Of a stretch of DNA of 45,983 bases, positions 26,863 through 35,430 are shown in pieces (positions within the stretch are counted from its first letter, which is position 1; every line of letters starts with the position of its first letter). Origin of the DNA: Marinilabiliaceae bacterium JC017 (GTDB lineage: Bacteria; Bacteroidota; Bacteroidia; Bacteroidales; Marinilabiliaceae). A model generated the notes under the pieces. It made no database searches. It was not told the DNA's origin and worked only from the letters and a program-made list of their open reading frames with translations. Made by a program: the position numbers and the translations under genes. Location of the stretch: contig RHGE01000049.1 in assembly GCA_004296775.1 (NCBI GenBank), positions 1 through 45,983 on the forward strand, read 5' to 3'.

Positions 26863-28107
26863 TCAATCCCCAGATTTATTTCGCCTATTGCCAAGCCTCA
26901 ATTCCCCTGCTTTTTTCAAGGCATATTTGGCTGCCACAGGGCCAACCAATTCATGAATAATAACGGCCCCTACTATGGTTGTCATCAACACTTCAGCAAT
27001 TGCCTGGTATTCTGCTTTGGCACGAATATTTAACACCAAGCCAATCACCACTCCCGCCTGGGGCAACAATCCTCCTGCGGTGTACCGGCGAATTTTCCGA
27101 TCGGCCTTTGCCATCCGGGCACCTACACTGGCCCCGGTAAATTTCCCGATGGTGCGCAATATCACAAAGATGGTGACCAAATAAAAGGCCTGCGTCAGGG
27201 TGGCTATATTCAAATGCAATCCGCTTAAAAGAAAAAACAGGAGAAAAATCAGGTCCTCAGTATAACGCTCCACTATCTTAAAAACCGTTTTGTGTTGATC
27301 ACTTTTATTCACCATCATCACTCCCATTGCCATACAAGCCATCAACTCATCCACCTGAATTAATTTGGTAATACCCACACACAACGTAATGAAAGCCACA
27401 ATGAGCACAATCCATTGCCCTTCTCCTTCAATCTTAAAAAAATGTACAAAGTAATTCATGGACACCGTCATACCTATGCCCAGGAAAATGGCACCGCAAA
27501 TCTGATACAATGCAAGAAAGATTTCATGTATAATCATGCCTCCTCCGTCACCCGAAAACAAAGAAAAAATCACCATCGTCAAACTGAACAAAATGATACC
27601 AAGGGCATCATCCAGTGCCACTACTTCCATGATCGTATCAGTGACCTTGCCACGCGCCTTAAACTGATGCATTACAGCCAGGATACCAGCCGGCGCGGTG
27701 GGACTGGCCAAAGCGCCCAAAGAAAGAGCCAGCAATAAAACTGAAAGTGGATCAAAAGGTAAAACAGAAGGAAACAACAAGAAAAACAGATAAATGCCTG
27801 CTGAGATAAAAACGAAGGGGAAAAGACTTGCCAATAGGGTGATATAGACAATCTCCTTTTCATGCTTCTTTATTTTACCCCATTTTAAGGATCCCCCGAC
27901 TTCAAAAGCGATAAAAGCCAGACAAACTTCCATCAGCGGATCAGTGGCCTGTATAACTCCCGGGGTAATAAAAGAAAGGGTATTGGGACTAAAAAGAATA
28001 CTAACGGCAATGTAACCAATCACCCGGGGTAAACCAACTTTATCCAGTAACCAACCTGCTGAATACCCAATCAGTAGTAAGAACCCGTTTGTGAGAAGAA
28101 TGTTCAT
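26863..28107 (-). CDS. Cation/proton antiporter, CPA2/KefB-like
   Basis: This is a 414-residue integral membrane protein with about 12 hydrophobic segments. The ion-binding pair D166-D167 in the VVALDDALGI motif is the aspartate pair typical of CPA2 exchangers. It ends shortly after the membrane domain, without a TrkA-N or other regulatory domain, so it is a core-only exchanger for Na+ or K+ against H+. It is monocistronic, facing a palindrome at 28122-28142 just upstream. Confidence 0.9.
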   Translation of the reverse strand: MNILLTNGFLLLIGYSAGWLLDKVGLPRVIGYIAVSILFSPNTLSFITPGVIQATDPLMEVCLAFIAFEVGGSLKWGKIKKHEKEIVYITLLASLFPFVFISAGIYLFFLLFPSVLPFDPLSVLLLALSLGALASPTAPAGILAVMHQFKARGKVTDTIMEVVALDDALGIILFSLTMVIFSLFSGDGGGMIIHEIFLALYQICGAIFLGIGMTVSMNYFVHFFKIEGEGQWIVLIVAFITLCVGITKLIQVDELMACMAMGVMMVNKSDQHKTVFKIVERYTEDLIFLLFFLLSGLHLNIATLTQAFYLVTIFVILRTIGKFTGASVGARMAKADRKIRRYTAGGLLPQAGVVIGLVLNIRAKAEYQAIAEVLMTTIVGAVIIHELVGPVAAKYALKKAGELRLGNRRNKSGD

Positions 28108-28121
28108 AATGCGTTGGAATC

Positions 28122-28142
28122 ATACCAAATTCATTTTGGTAT
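28122..28142. promoter_or_regulatory. Inverted repeat upstream of the antiporter
   Basis: ATACCAAA at 28122-28129 and TTTGGTAT at 28135-28142 form an 8-bp inverted repeat with a 5-base centre, 14 bases before the antiporter start. It could be an operator or a 5' UTR hairpin. Confidence 0.4.
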
Positions 28143-28294
28143 TACTGTGCCAACTAAAGGGGTTTATTGCGAATAGTCAATTCGGATCACCCATGATATC
28201 CAATCAACCATGAACATTAAAATAAAAGTTGGCTTCAGATGGCAATAAATAAAACCTCCTGAATCCAGCCACACCTTCACATTCTAAAAAATAT

Positions 28295-29728
28295 CTATTT
28301 CTTAACAACCTTTATTATATCCCAGTTATCTTTTGATTCCACTTTAACCAAATAGATACCGTTATCAAAAGCAGACAAATCAATAGTTTGTTCCCTGCTA
28401 TGGATGGCTTTCTTGTTATATACCACACTTCCGGTCATGCTGTACACAATGATCTGATCAATATTATCAGCTTTTACAGTCAACAAACCAGTGGTTGTAG
28501 TTGGGTATACAACCAGGTTATTACTGGCCGCATCAGATAATGCAGTAACAACCGTTTCTTTGGCAATAACAGAAGAAGCTACTTCTCCCACATTACCCAA
28601 GTTATTAGTTAAGGTAAGTGAAAGGGTGAGATTACCATTTTCAAAAGCACTCACATCAATGCCGGTTACCTGGTTGCCCTGAGTTTGAAAATCACCTGAA
28701 CCGGTTATTTTATCAGCCCCCGGACCGAATATCTCCCAATTATAGGAGTCTTCGGCCTCGCCGCCTGCGATGCTAAAACTGATCCTGTTCTCATTATCAC
28801 CGGTTACTTTGGCCTGATCAAAAACCACTGTGTAACCATCAGGGGCAATGCCATCAATTTCAATCTTACTATTAACACTCAACGATCCGGCAGTTCCCGG
28901 AACAGGCAGGGTTAAGATACCCTTGGCATCAGCAAAAAAGATACTGTGCAAAGTCCCTTCTCCTATTTCTAAAGCATCAGCATTCAAATAATCCAACACC
29001 GCTATTCTATCTCCTTTTTCAACGGTATAGTCAAAATAAAGGGTGGTATACTTATCTCCTTCTGCATATATCGCTTTGGCCGTACCACTGGCATTTAGGA
29101 GAATATACGGCGGGATAACCTCTGTTACTTTTACCTTTTCATTAAAATCCACTTTCAGGCGAATGGTTTTACCAACACCATATACCCCGTCAGGTGTAAC
29201 AGCGCTAACATTGGTAACCTTTGGAATACGATAGCCGGTTCCTGCAAGGCGAAATACATAATGCGGCTGATCCGGATCATTACTTGCAATCCCAACAAGC
29301 TCACCATAATGCCCCGAAACACTTGGCTTAAACGTTATTTCAAAAGTTGTCTCTTGCCCGGCTTCAATGATCGCTGCAGGTTGTTTGGTTACTGCAAAAT
29401 CTTCAGGTCGTATTCCTCTTATTGAAACTAATTTATCACTAAGATGAAGAGGTGCATTGCCCTTATTGGCAATGGTATAACTTCTGGTTATTTCTTTCGA
29501 CACTTCTATAAATCCCAGATCAGTGAAATTATCTAAGCGTGTTTCTCCGGCATGTTCGGTTAAGTCGTGTCCATTCCCCATCACTACCATCCTGGGCTCT
29601 ACGGGCAACACTTCATTGGCTGCCATGGAAGTATTAAAAATGCTAACTCCATTAAAAAGAATTATAAAAAGAAGCGCTAAACGCCATTGCCCCTGACCGG
29701 GATAAACAAAAGAGTAAAAATGTTTCAT
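28295..29728 (-). CDS. T9SS-secreted protein with choice-of-anchor/ASH-like domain
   Basis: This is a 477-residue exported protein. After the signal peptide (hydrophobic about 16-36) comes an ASH/HYDIN-like immunoglobulin domain (about 65-165; SYTIANKGNAPLHL, FEITFKPSVSGHYG, IASNDPDQPHYVFRLAGTG). A second beta-rich region (about 170-300, IRLKVDFNEKVKV) and another beta-rich stretch follow. The last ~75 residues (VYPTTTTGLLTVKAD... GIYLVKVESKDNWDIIKVVKK) are a type IX secretion type A sorting domain, removed at the surface. The protein is likely anchored or released outside the cell. No enzymatic domain is visible. Confidence 0.9.
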   Translation of the reverse strand: MKHFYSFVYPGQGQWRLALLFIILFNGVSIFNTSMAANEVLPVEPRMVVMGNGHDLTEHAGETRLDNFTDLGFIEVSKEITRSYTIANKGNAPLHLSDKLVSIRGIRPEDFAVTKQPAAIIEAGQETTFEITFKPSVSGHYGELVGIASNDPDQPHYVFRLAGTGYRIPKVTNVSAVTPDGVYGVGKTIRLKVDFNEKVKVTEVIPPYILLNASGTAKAIYAEGDKYTTLYFDYTVEKGDRIAVLDYLNADALEIGEGTLHSIFFADAKGILTLPVPGTAGSLSVNSKIEIDGIAPDGYTVVFDQAKVTGDNENRISFSIAGGEAEDSYNWEIFGPGADKITGSGDFQTQGNQVTGIDVSAFENGNLTLSLTLTNNLGNVGEVASSVIAKETVVTALSDAASNNLVVYPTTTTGLLTVKADNIDQIIVYSMTGSVVYNKKAIHSREQTIDLSAFDNGIYLVKVESKDNWDIIKVVKK

Positions 29729-29764
29729 TCTATTAGGTTAAAATGTAGGATTTTAAAACGGTCA

Positions 29765-29772
29765 CAAAATTA
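29765..29772 (-). promoter_or_regulatory. -7 promoter element of the T9SS-cargo gene
   Basis: The minus strand reads TAATTTTG, a TAnnTTTG match, 36 bases before the ATG. Confidence 0.45.
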
Positions 29773-29832
29773 TAAATCGATCAGATACATTTATGTTAAA
29801 GTTTTCTAAAAAATGCAGGCTACTCTCACGAT

Positions 29833-29856
29833 AGATCGTTAGATTTTAGATAATAG
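29833..29856 (+). repeat. Dispersed AGATCGTTAGATTTTAGA repeat, copy 2
   Basis: The 24-base core is identical to those at 5394 and 37706; the flank has diverged. It sits about 105 bases upstream of the T9SS-cargo gene. The rest of 29857-30035 shows no gene. Confidence 0.75.
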
Positions 29857-30035
29857 TCTTTAAACTGATTCATCTCAACTTTAGACTCCCAAAAACTTTG
29901 ACATTAAATAAATACAGTCTATTCTTCCATTAATCACAAAACCATAACAAGCTATTGACACAACCATATCCAGCAATTCGAGATACAACCAGGTTCCTTA
30001 TTAACAGAGACACCACCCTATTCCCTGTCGCCTAA

Positions 30036-30077
30036 AAAACAACCGCAGCCAAGAGAGGCCATCCCTGGCTGCGGAAG
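30036..30077 (-). terminator. Terminator, first of a duplicated pair
   Basis: On the minus strand CCGCAGCCA, a 13-base loop and TGGCTGCGG form a 9-bp stem followed by TTGTTTTTT. It lies downstream of the S41 peptidase gene, beyond the second copy. Confidence 0.75.
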
Positions 30078-30172
30078 GTCTTCGCATAAAAAAACAAAAC
30101 CTGAAACAAACATGGCTAGGACAGGGCTACTCCCTATACCACGAACGGTCTTTTTATACGAAGACAATTCCC

Positions 30173-30214
30173 AAAACAACCGCAACCAAGAGAGGCCATC
30201 CCTGGCTACGAAAG
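30173..30214 (-). terminator. Terminator, second of a duplicated pair
   Basis: This is a diverged copy of 30036-30077. On the minus strand the 8-bp stem CGTAGCCA/TGGTTGCG is kept by two G-U pairs; on the plus strand the same positions are mismatched. A short T run follows. It is 172 bases after the S41 stop. Confidence 0.65.
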
Positions 30215-30385
30215 CTTCCGGAATAAAGGGAAGACCTAATCATATAGTAATCCCTATTTTATAATTTTTTCTATTACAATAGTTTATTGAACTTTTGAAA
30301 TTATTTGAAAGGCAACTGATGATTTTTTGATAGCCAAAACTTTTATAACTCTTCAAATGTGCCAGATATAAATCTAGTCTACAGT

Positions 30386-31888
30386 CTAACGTCCTGTTGC
30401 TATTAAAGACAAACATTTTTTCAAAACAGCATCCTCTCCATTAACCAATTGCTCCGGAGTTTGACAAACCGAATAGTGAGGACGTGTCCCGCTACCATTG
30501 GGATAAAGCTGTTGCTCTACATCCTGCTCATTAATCACCGTAAAAATGGAAAACTCCAGTTTTGAATATGGTAATTCATAACACAAAGGAATGGATCCGG
30601 TGTGCCGATAATACCCACCCCCTGTTTCCTCACCCACAAAAACAGCATCACTTTTATCGCGTACCAAGGCACTGAATAAGCCACCGCCCGAGAATACCTT
30701 GCCACTAATCATGATGTAAACCTGTCCTTGAAAGCGATCTTTTTGAGGATCCCTATGAATGACATACTTATCCTTTAGATAGTAATACCCATCACTGGCC
30801 GGTTCATCACCAAATTCCTTCCTCACCTCCTTATTCAGCTTTAACGCCACCTTCTCACCTTTTGTGTCTTCCTTCATACCAATCATCTCCATCATAGATT
30901 TGGAGAGATAACACGGATATACTATCAATTCATTGGTATTCATCCGGCGATACTTATTCTCTTTAAAAGGCCGGTCAATGAGATAAGAGGCCAGTTCCAT
31001 ATCGTTGCCATCATTCCCTCCTGTATTTTCACGAATGTCAATGATCAGGTTTTGAACCCCTCTTTCCTTTACCTCCCGAAAAGATTTTTTAAGAAATTTA
31101 AAATACCGACGTGTTAAGGCTGGTGTTTCGGTGTTAAAAGAGTTCACTGTGAGAAGCGAGGTGTGGGCATCCAGGTGTTTCAACTGGTAAATATCATCGA
31201 AGCTTTCATCTTTTGGCGTCTCCAATTCTCCATTGGCTACCATTTGCTCCAACTTTTTTAAATTCAACGCATCAAATACATTGGTATGAATAATCCCTGA
31301 ATCATAATCACGATATTTCACCTCATAAGACTTTGTAGAGCCATACAGTAAATACAAGTATATCGCAAACTCTTCCTCCAATTGACGGTATTTAAAAGTG
31401 GTATTGTACCCATCCGAACTAATCATCCGAAAACTCTCACTGGTAATATCATCAATTAAGTGATTGTTGATGCTGATAATTTCGCTCCCTGGTGTTATGT
31501 CACACTTACTCTCTGCCACATACGCCTTTGTTCCCAGAAACTTTATCCTGGCCGGGAACAGGGAATTTTGAAATTCCTCAGCTTCCTCCTCAGAAAATGG
31601 ATAGAAGACACTTGAATGACCACAGTTGATGGAGGTATGTATCTCTGCTACTAACTTAAAATAATCCCTCCGACAATTTATTTCATCTACTTTGGATTGA
31701 GCCTGATTAAACAAATCATCAAACACATCCCTTGACGTGTATAAATAGAGACCAGAATGATCGTTCTCCAAAATATCACGATATATCTTCAGCTCTTCAC
31801 GCAAACTATCGGGATTTAATGATTGAGAAAACCCCGTATAACCCATAACCAGAAAAAGCACTGTAAGCCCCCTGCCAATACGAACCAT
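30386..31888 (-). CDS. S41-family (C-terminal processing) peptidase, exported
   Basis: This is a periplasmic or surface serine protease. From the ATG at 31888 it has 500 residues with signal peptide MVRIGRGLTVLFLVMGYTGFSQ; a longer frame starts at a TTG at 31915 that overlaps the promoter element. The S41 core is seen as NLIIDIRENTGGNDGND and the catalytic serine block GKVFSGGGLFSALV, followed by GEETGGGYY. A PDZ-like region (about 120-170; ITPGSEIISINNHLID) precedes it. The extra N-terminal helices are typical of Bacteroidota S41 enzymes annotated as tricorn-like. It lies 120 bases after the AraC-type membrane regulator on the same strand. Confidence 0.88.
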   Translation of the reverse strand: MVRIGRGLTVLFLVMGYTGFSQSLNPDSLREELKIYRDILENDHSGLYLYTSRDVFDDLFNQAQSKVDEINCRRDYFKLVAEIHTSINCGHSSVFYPFSEEEAEEFQNSLFPARIKFLGTKAYVAESKCDITPGSEIISINNHLIDDITSESFRMISSDGYNTTFKYRQLEEEFAIYLYLLYGSTKSYEVKYRDYDSGIIHTNVFDALNLKKLEQMVANGELETPKDESFDDIYQLKHLDAHTSLLTVNSFNTETPALTRRYFKFLKKSFREVKERGVQNLIIDIRENTGGNDGNDMELASYLIDRPFKENKYRRMNTNELIVYPCYLSKSMMEMIGMKEDTKGEKVALKLNKEVRKEFGDEPASDGYYYLKDKYVIHRDPQKDRFQGQVYIMISGKVFSGGGLFSALVRDKSDAVFVGEETGGGYYRHTGSIPLCYELPYSKLEFSIFTVINEQDVEQQLYPNGSGTRPHYSVCQTPEQLVNGEDAVLKKCLSLIATGR

Positions 31889-31912
31889 ACCAACTGATTT
31901 TTTAATATGCCG

Positions 31913-31920
31913 CAAACATA
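31913..31920 (-). promoter_or_regulatory. -7 promoter element of the S41 peptidase gene
   Basis: The minus strand reads TATGTTTG, a full TAnnTTTG match, 25 bases before the ATG at 31888. Confidence 0.5.
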
Positions 31921-32008
31921 CAATTGTTTACTTCCCAAGGCGTCTACAAGAAGAATCCGGACGTCTTAGATCAGGACAAACCATTGGTAAATAACAACCT
32001 GCAAACAG

Positions 32009-33094
32009 TTATTTCCCGGTTTTAAATTGGAGCGGTGTACTATTGGTAAATCGCTTAAACGCGCTATAGAAGGAGGCTTTGGAGTTAAATCCGGCCTCAT
32101 ACCCGATGGCCAGAATGGAAAATTGACTGTAACGGGGATCGTGCAACATCTGCTTGGCTTCCTCCACCCGAAACTTATTCACAAACGTATTGAAGTTCTC
32201 ACTGGCATTCTCATTTATGGCCTTCGATATCTTTTTATAGTTCACATTCATCTCCACCGCCAACAACTGAATGTTGAGATCAGGATTCATATGAGGTTTA
32301 TCCCGGTTAAAATAATCCACCAACCGCACAAAGAAATCGGATAAATCCACCTCCGTCTCCTGTGGTTGCTCCTTGTACTGCGTCAATACCATCACATTTT
32401 GCAAGGATTGATTGTAACCACTCAATGCCACATAATAGACAAAGAATACATTAATCAGCGACATGATGTTAAAAAAACCATCCAGAACCGAACTCATCCA
32501 AAAAGAGAGAAAGAATATAATACCATAAACAACATAGAAGCCCAAAATAAACCAAAGCATCACCATCACCCAGTTCATAATTTTACCATCTAACCGTGAA
32601 TAGAAATTCACTGCTTTAGTACGGTAACTTATCATGAGTCGCAACGATAAAATGGCATAGACAATGGAATAGACCAGGGCGGCAAGACTATAGATATCCA
32701 GGAAAAGCTCCAGATAAGTAGAATACCGGACGGACACCTGGTTAAAAAAAAGCAAACCAAAAATTCCCAGGAAAGTAACAAACTCTATACCTGCAGGAAT
32801 TAATACACCCAACAGATGACGAATAGAAATTTCGCCAATGAGTTTCCGGCAATAGAGGTAGAGTAAGGGGACATTGAGAAAATAGAAGTAAAGCGGTAAA
32901 AATTGCCAGTGTGTAATCCCTCCATCCTGATATTGCTCAATGGTAGTAGGAATAAATTCCAACACATAGGTAATCAGAAAAAAACCCAAATAGCGCGAAA
33001 CACCATTATTCTTCTTTAAAAATACCAACAGTATTCCCAGAATAATTCCCTGGCAAATAGCCATACCATCTAGTATTTGGGAAAACATCTCCAT
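32009..33094 (-). CDS. Membrane-anchored AraC-family regulator
   Basis: This is a 361-residue protein. Residues about 10-225 hold seven hydrophobic segments. The last ~105 residues are an AraC helix-turn-helix pair (LNIQLLAVEMNVNYKKISKAINE and SILAIGYEAGFNSKASFYSAFKRFTNSTPLQF). A membrane-bound sensor fused to an AraC domain lets an envelope signal act directly on DNA; this layout is common in Bacteroidota. It sits upstream of the S41 peptidase gene on the same strand, which is a candidate target. Confidence 0.9.
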   Translation of the reverse strand: MEMFSQILDGMAICQGIILGILLVFLKKNNGVSRYLGFFLITYVLEFIPTTIEQYQDGGITHWQFLPLYFYFLNVPLLYLYCRKLIGEISIRHLLGVLIPAGIEFVTFLGIFGLLFFNQVSVRYSTYLELFLDIYSLAALVYSIVYAILSLRLMISYRTKAVNFYSRLDGKIMNWVMVMLWFILGFYVVYGIIFFLSFWMSSVLDGFFNIMSLINVFFVYYVALSGYNQSLQNVMVLTQYKEQPQETEVDLSDFFVRLVDYFNRDKPHMNPDLNIQLLAVEMNVNYKKISKAINENASENFNTFVNKFRVEEAKQMLHDPRYSQFSILAIGYEAGFNSKASFYSAFKRFTNSTPLQFKTGK

Positions 33095-33195
33095 TATTTA
33101 TAGCGCGTCAATAAAAGGTTTATAATCTTACATGGCCTTCGCCGGAATACCGTAATTCTTCATACACCTGAAAGTAGCTGATAATATCACGTTTT

Positions 33196-33433
33196 ATTTC
33201 ATCTGTTTAAAATTAGACATGAGATTGATAGAGCTGAGACAATAGATTACGAACACAAAGACACTGAGACGCAGAGTTTTTCTTTTATTAATCATTCTCC
33301 TGTATATTTAACCCAATTAATCATGGGTATTTCATCTGTTTATATTTAGACAAGATATTGAGATAATAAATACAAACACAGAGACACGGAGACTCAGAGT
33401 TTTTCTTTATTAATCATCATCCTATGTGTTAAT
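33196..33433 (+). repeat. Imperfect direct repeat of ~105 bases
   Basis: Two related segments start at 33196 and 33329 (ATTTCATCTGTTTA in both) and run through a purine-rich GAGACnCAGAGTTTTTCTTT part to TTAATCAT. The second lacks a few bases. The purine-rich part looks like common low-complexity intergenic DNA of this phylum. Together with the terminator at 33598 it accounts for much of the gap 33095-33657, which has no gene I can support. A 62-codon minus ORF at 33448-33636 is not convincing. Confidence 0.75.
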
Positions 33434-33591
33434 TGAATTTGCATGGTTCATCTTTTTGGTTTTGGGGGATCAAAAATAACAAAAGATGGTAAATGAAAAC
33501 GCCTCAATCTATTTATATCGGTTGGCAGAGGTTTACAAACCAACCTTTCCCCCCAAGGACAAAAAGAAAGAATCAAAAAGACTTGATCAAT

Positions 33592-33647
33592 GAAAAAAAC
33601 CCAAATTAATACCAGGCACATAACATGTTCCGGCACTAATTCGGGTT
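33592..33647 (-). terminator. Likely terminator after the sulfatase gene
   Basis: On the minus strand AACCCGAATTA and TAATTTGGGTT pair across a 28-base loop with one G-U pair, followed by a T run. The loop is long, so strength is uncertain. It is 11 bases past the sulfatase stop. Confidence 0.65.
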
Positions 33648-33657
33648 TATAAAATTT

Positions 33658-35184
33658 TTACTTCAGCACTTCCTGAAAGTCAGCCATCAGCGCTTTCACC
33701 TTTTCCGGCATTTGCTGGGCCAGGTTGTTTTGCTGGGCTTTATCCTCTTTAATATTATAGAGCTGAACCTCCTTAGAGAACCCGGTTTCCATATCAACTC
33801 CCCAGGTCACACGTGGCGAGCCTTTATAGGATGGTATCAACACCCAATCCCCTTGACGAAAAGCTGTTTTGTGTTGCAATCCTTCAACCACCAGACTTTC
33901 GCGCCCATTTTCAGTCTTTCCTAAAAAGACATCCAACAGCTCTTTACTGTCATTATCTGGCAATGGCTGCCCCGTTAATTTTGCCAGTGACGCAAACAAG
34001 TCCACCTGGCAAACAAGCGCCTCGGAGACGCCGGGTTGGATATGACCTTTCCACATCACCATCAACGGCACATGGGTACCTGCATCATAGAGACTGTACT
34101 TTCCACCCCGAAACAAACCCCAGGGGGTATGGTCCCCCACTTTTTCCGCAGCATCATCGGCATAACCATCATCCAGAACCGGCCCGTTATCACTGGAGAA
34201 GATAACCAAGGTATTCTCCATCAATCCTTCCACTTCCAATGTTTTCAGGAATTCACCAATGCACCAGTCGGCTTCCGCAATCACGTCACCGCGTGGCCCG
34301 AAGCCAGTGGTTCCTGCAAATCGCGGATTAGGAACACGGGGCACATGCGGTTGATGCAAGGCATAATACAAAAAGAAAGGCTGCTCTTTTTTTTGCCTTA
34401 CAAACTGTTGTGCCTGTGCCAGAAAGTTATCGGCCATCTCTTCATCAACCCACTGGGCCGCTTTACCCCCTTTTTGAAATCCGATACGTGAAACACCATT
34501 ATTGATGCTCATGTCATGACCATGACTATACATCATCTTCAGCATTTCCGGGTTATCCTTACCGGTGGGCTCCCCTTCAAAATTTTTACGATAGCTCACT
34601 TCCAGCGGATCATTGGGATCAAGACCTTCCACTTTTCCATTTTTCACAAACACGTTGGGCACCCGGTCATTGGTAGCGGCCATGATGTAAGAATAATCAA
34701 ACCCCACCTCATTGGCACCCGGTGTTACAGTTTGGTTCCAATCCACATTTCCGTTTCCTAAACCCAAATGCCATTTACCAATGACACCTGTGGCATAGCC
34801 GGCTTTTTTCAACATCGCAGGCAGGGTGGGCTGAGCCGGATCAATCAGCAGCGGAGCATCACCCTGTAACACCTGTGCCCCCTCGTTTCGCCAGGGATAC
34901 TGCCCGGTTAACAACGAAAAACGACTGGGGGTACAAGTTGCAGAAGCGGCATAACCGTTCTCAAACCGGATCCCATCATTGGCGATGCGATCCATGTTGG
35001 GTGTAGGAATTTTCCCGGCATCATAAACACTCACATCTCCAAATCCCAGGTCATCGGCAAAAATCACTACTATATTGGGTAATTTATCAGTCTGCTGCGC
35101 ATTATCAGCCTGTGGCGAAAAACAGGATTGCGCGAAAAAAGCAGTGGTGATAAGGGTACTACCAACAATTAAATTTTTTCTCAT
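33658..35184 (-). CDS. Secreted sulfatase (alkaline phosphatase superfamily)
   Basis: This is a 508-residue type I sulfatase that cleaves sulfate esters, probably from glycans. The signal peptide ends near C21 (FFAQSC) and could be lipidated. Metal-binding aspartates are in IVVIFADDLGFGDVS. The active-site motif is CTPSR with C84, which must be converted to formylglycine. GKWHLG, IFSSDNG and GGKYSLYDAGTHVPL are also present. No maturase is in the window; the SUMF1-like gene at 41515 lacks the catalytic cysteine pattern. It is monocistronic between terminators. Confidence 0.95.
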   Translation of the reverse strand: MRKNLIVGSTLITTAFFAQSCFSPQADNAQQTDKLPNIVVIFADDLGFGDVSVYDAGKIPTPNMDRIANDGIRFENGYAASATCTPSRFSLLTGQYPWRNEGAQVLQGDAPLLIDPAQPTLPAMLKKAGYATGVIGKWHLGLGNGNVDWNQTVTPGANEVGFDYSYIMAATNDRVPNVFVKNGKVEGLDPNDPLEVSYRKNFEGEPTGKDNPEMLKMMYSHGHDMSINNGVSRIGFQKGGKAAQWVDEEMADNFLAQAQQFVRQKKEQPFFLYYALHQPHVPRVPNPRFAGTTGFGPRGDVIAEADWCIGEFLKTLEVEGLMENTLVIFSSDNGPVLDDGYADDAAEKVGDHTPWGLFRGGKYSLYDAGTHVPLMVMWKGHIQPGVSEALVCQVDLFASLAKLTGQPLPDNDSKELLDVFLGKTENGRESLVVEGLQHKTAFRQGDWVLIPSYKGSPRVTWGVDMETGFSKEVQLYNIKEDKAQQNNLAQQMPEKVKALMADFQEVLK

Positions 35185-35213
35185 ATTTGCTTATTTTCCA
35201 TGGATTGTAGTTC

Positions 35214-35221
35214 CAAATATA
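35214..35221 (-). promoter_or_regulatory. -7 promoter element of the sulfatase gene
   Basis: The minus strand reads TATATTTG, a full TAnnTTTG match, 30 bases before the ATG. Confidence 0.5.
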
Positions 35222-35364
35222 ACGAAACGCAACAAATTTCTGCTTTCGTTAGCATATTATTGAAGAAACTAAGCTTACTTCTATTTTCTTTTGCGTGATC
35301 TTTACAATAAACTTAGCGTACTCAATAAACACCTAGATGAGCAATTTTTCCAACTTAAATATGA

Positions 35365-35400
35365 AAAGAGGCGGTTCCGAACAATCAGAACCGCCTCTTT
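35365..35400. terminator. Strong terminator after the DPP-IV-like gene
   Basis: A perfect 13-bp stem (35365-35377 with 35388-35400) encloses a 10-base loop, with A/T-rich outer arms on both sides. It lies 31 bases after the DPP stop. It would work on the minus strand and possibly both. Confidence 0.9.
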
Positions 35401-35430
35401 TATCTAAACAACATCAAACAAAAAAAACTT

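Noticed and set aside
33448-33636. 62-codon minus-strand ORF before the sulfatase terminator
   Set aside because: It overlaps the terminator hairpin and repeat DNA and shows no domain.
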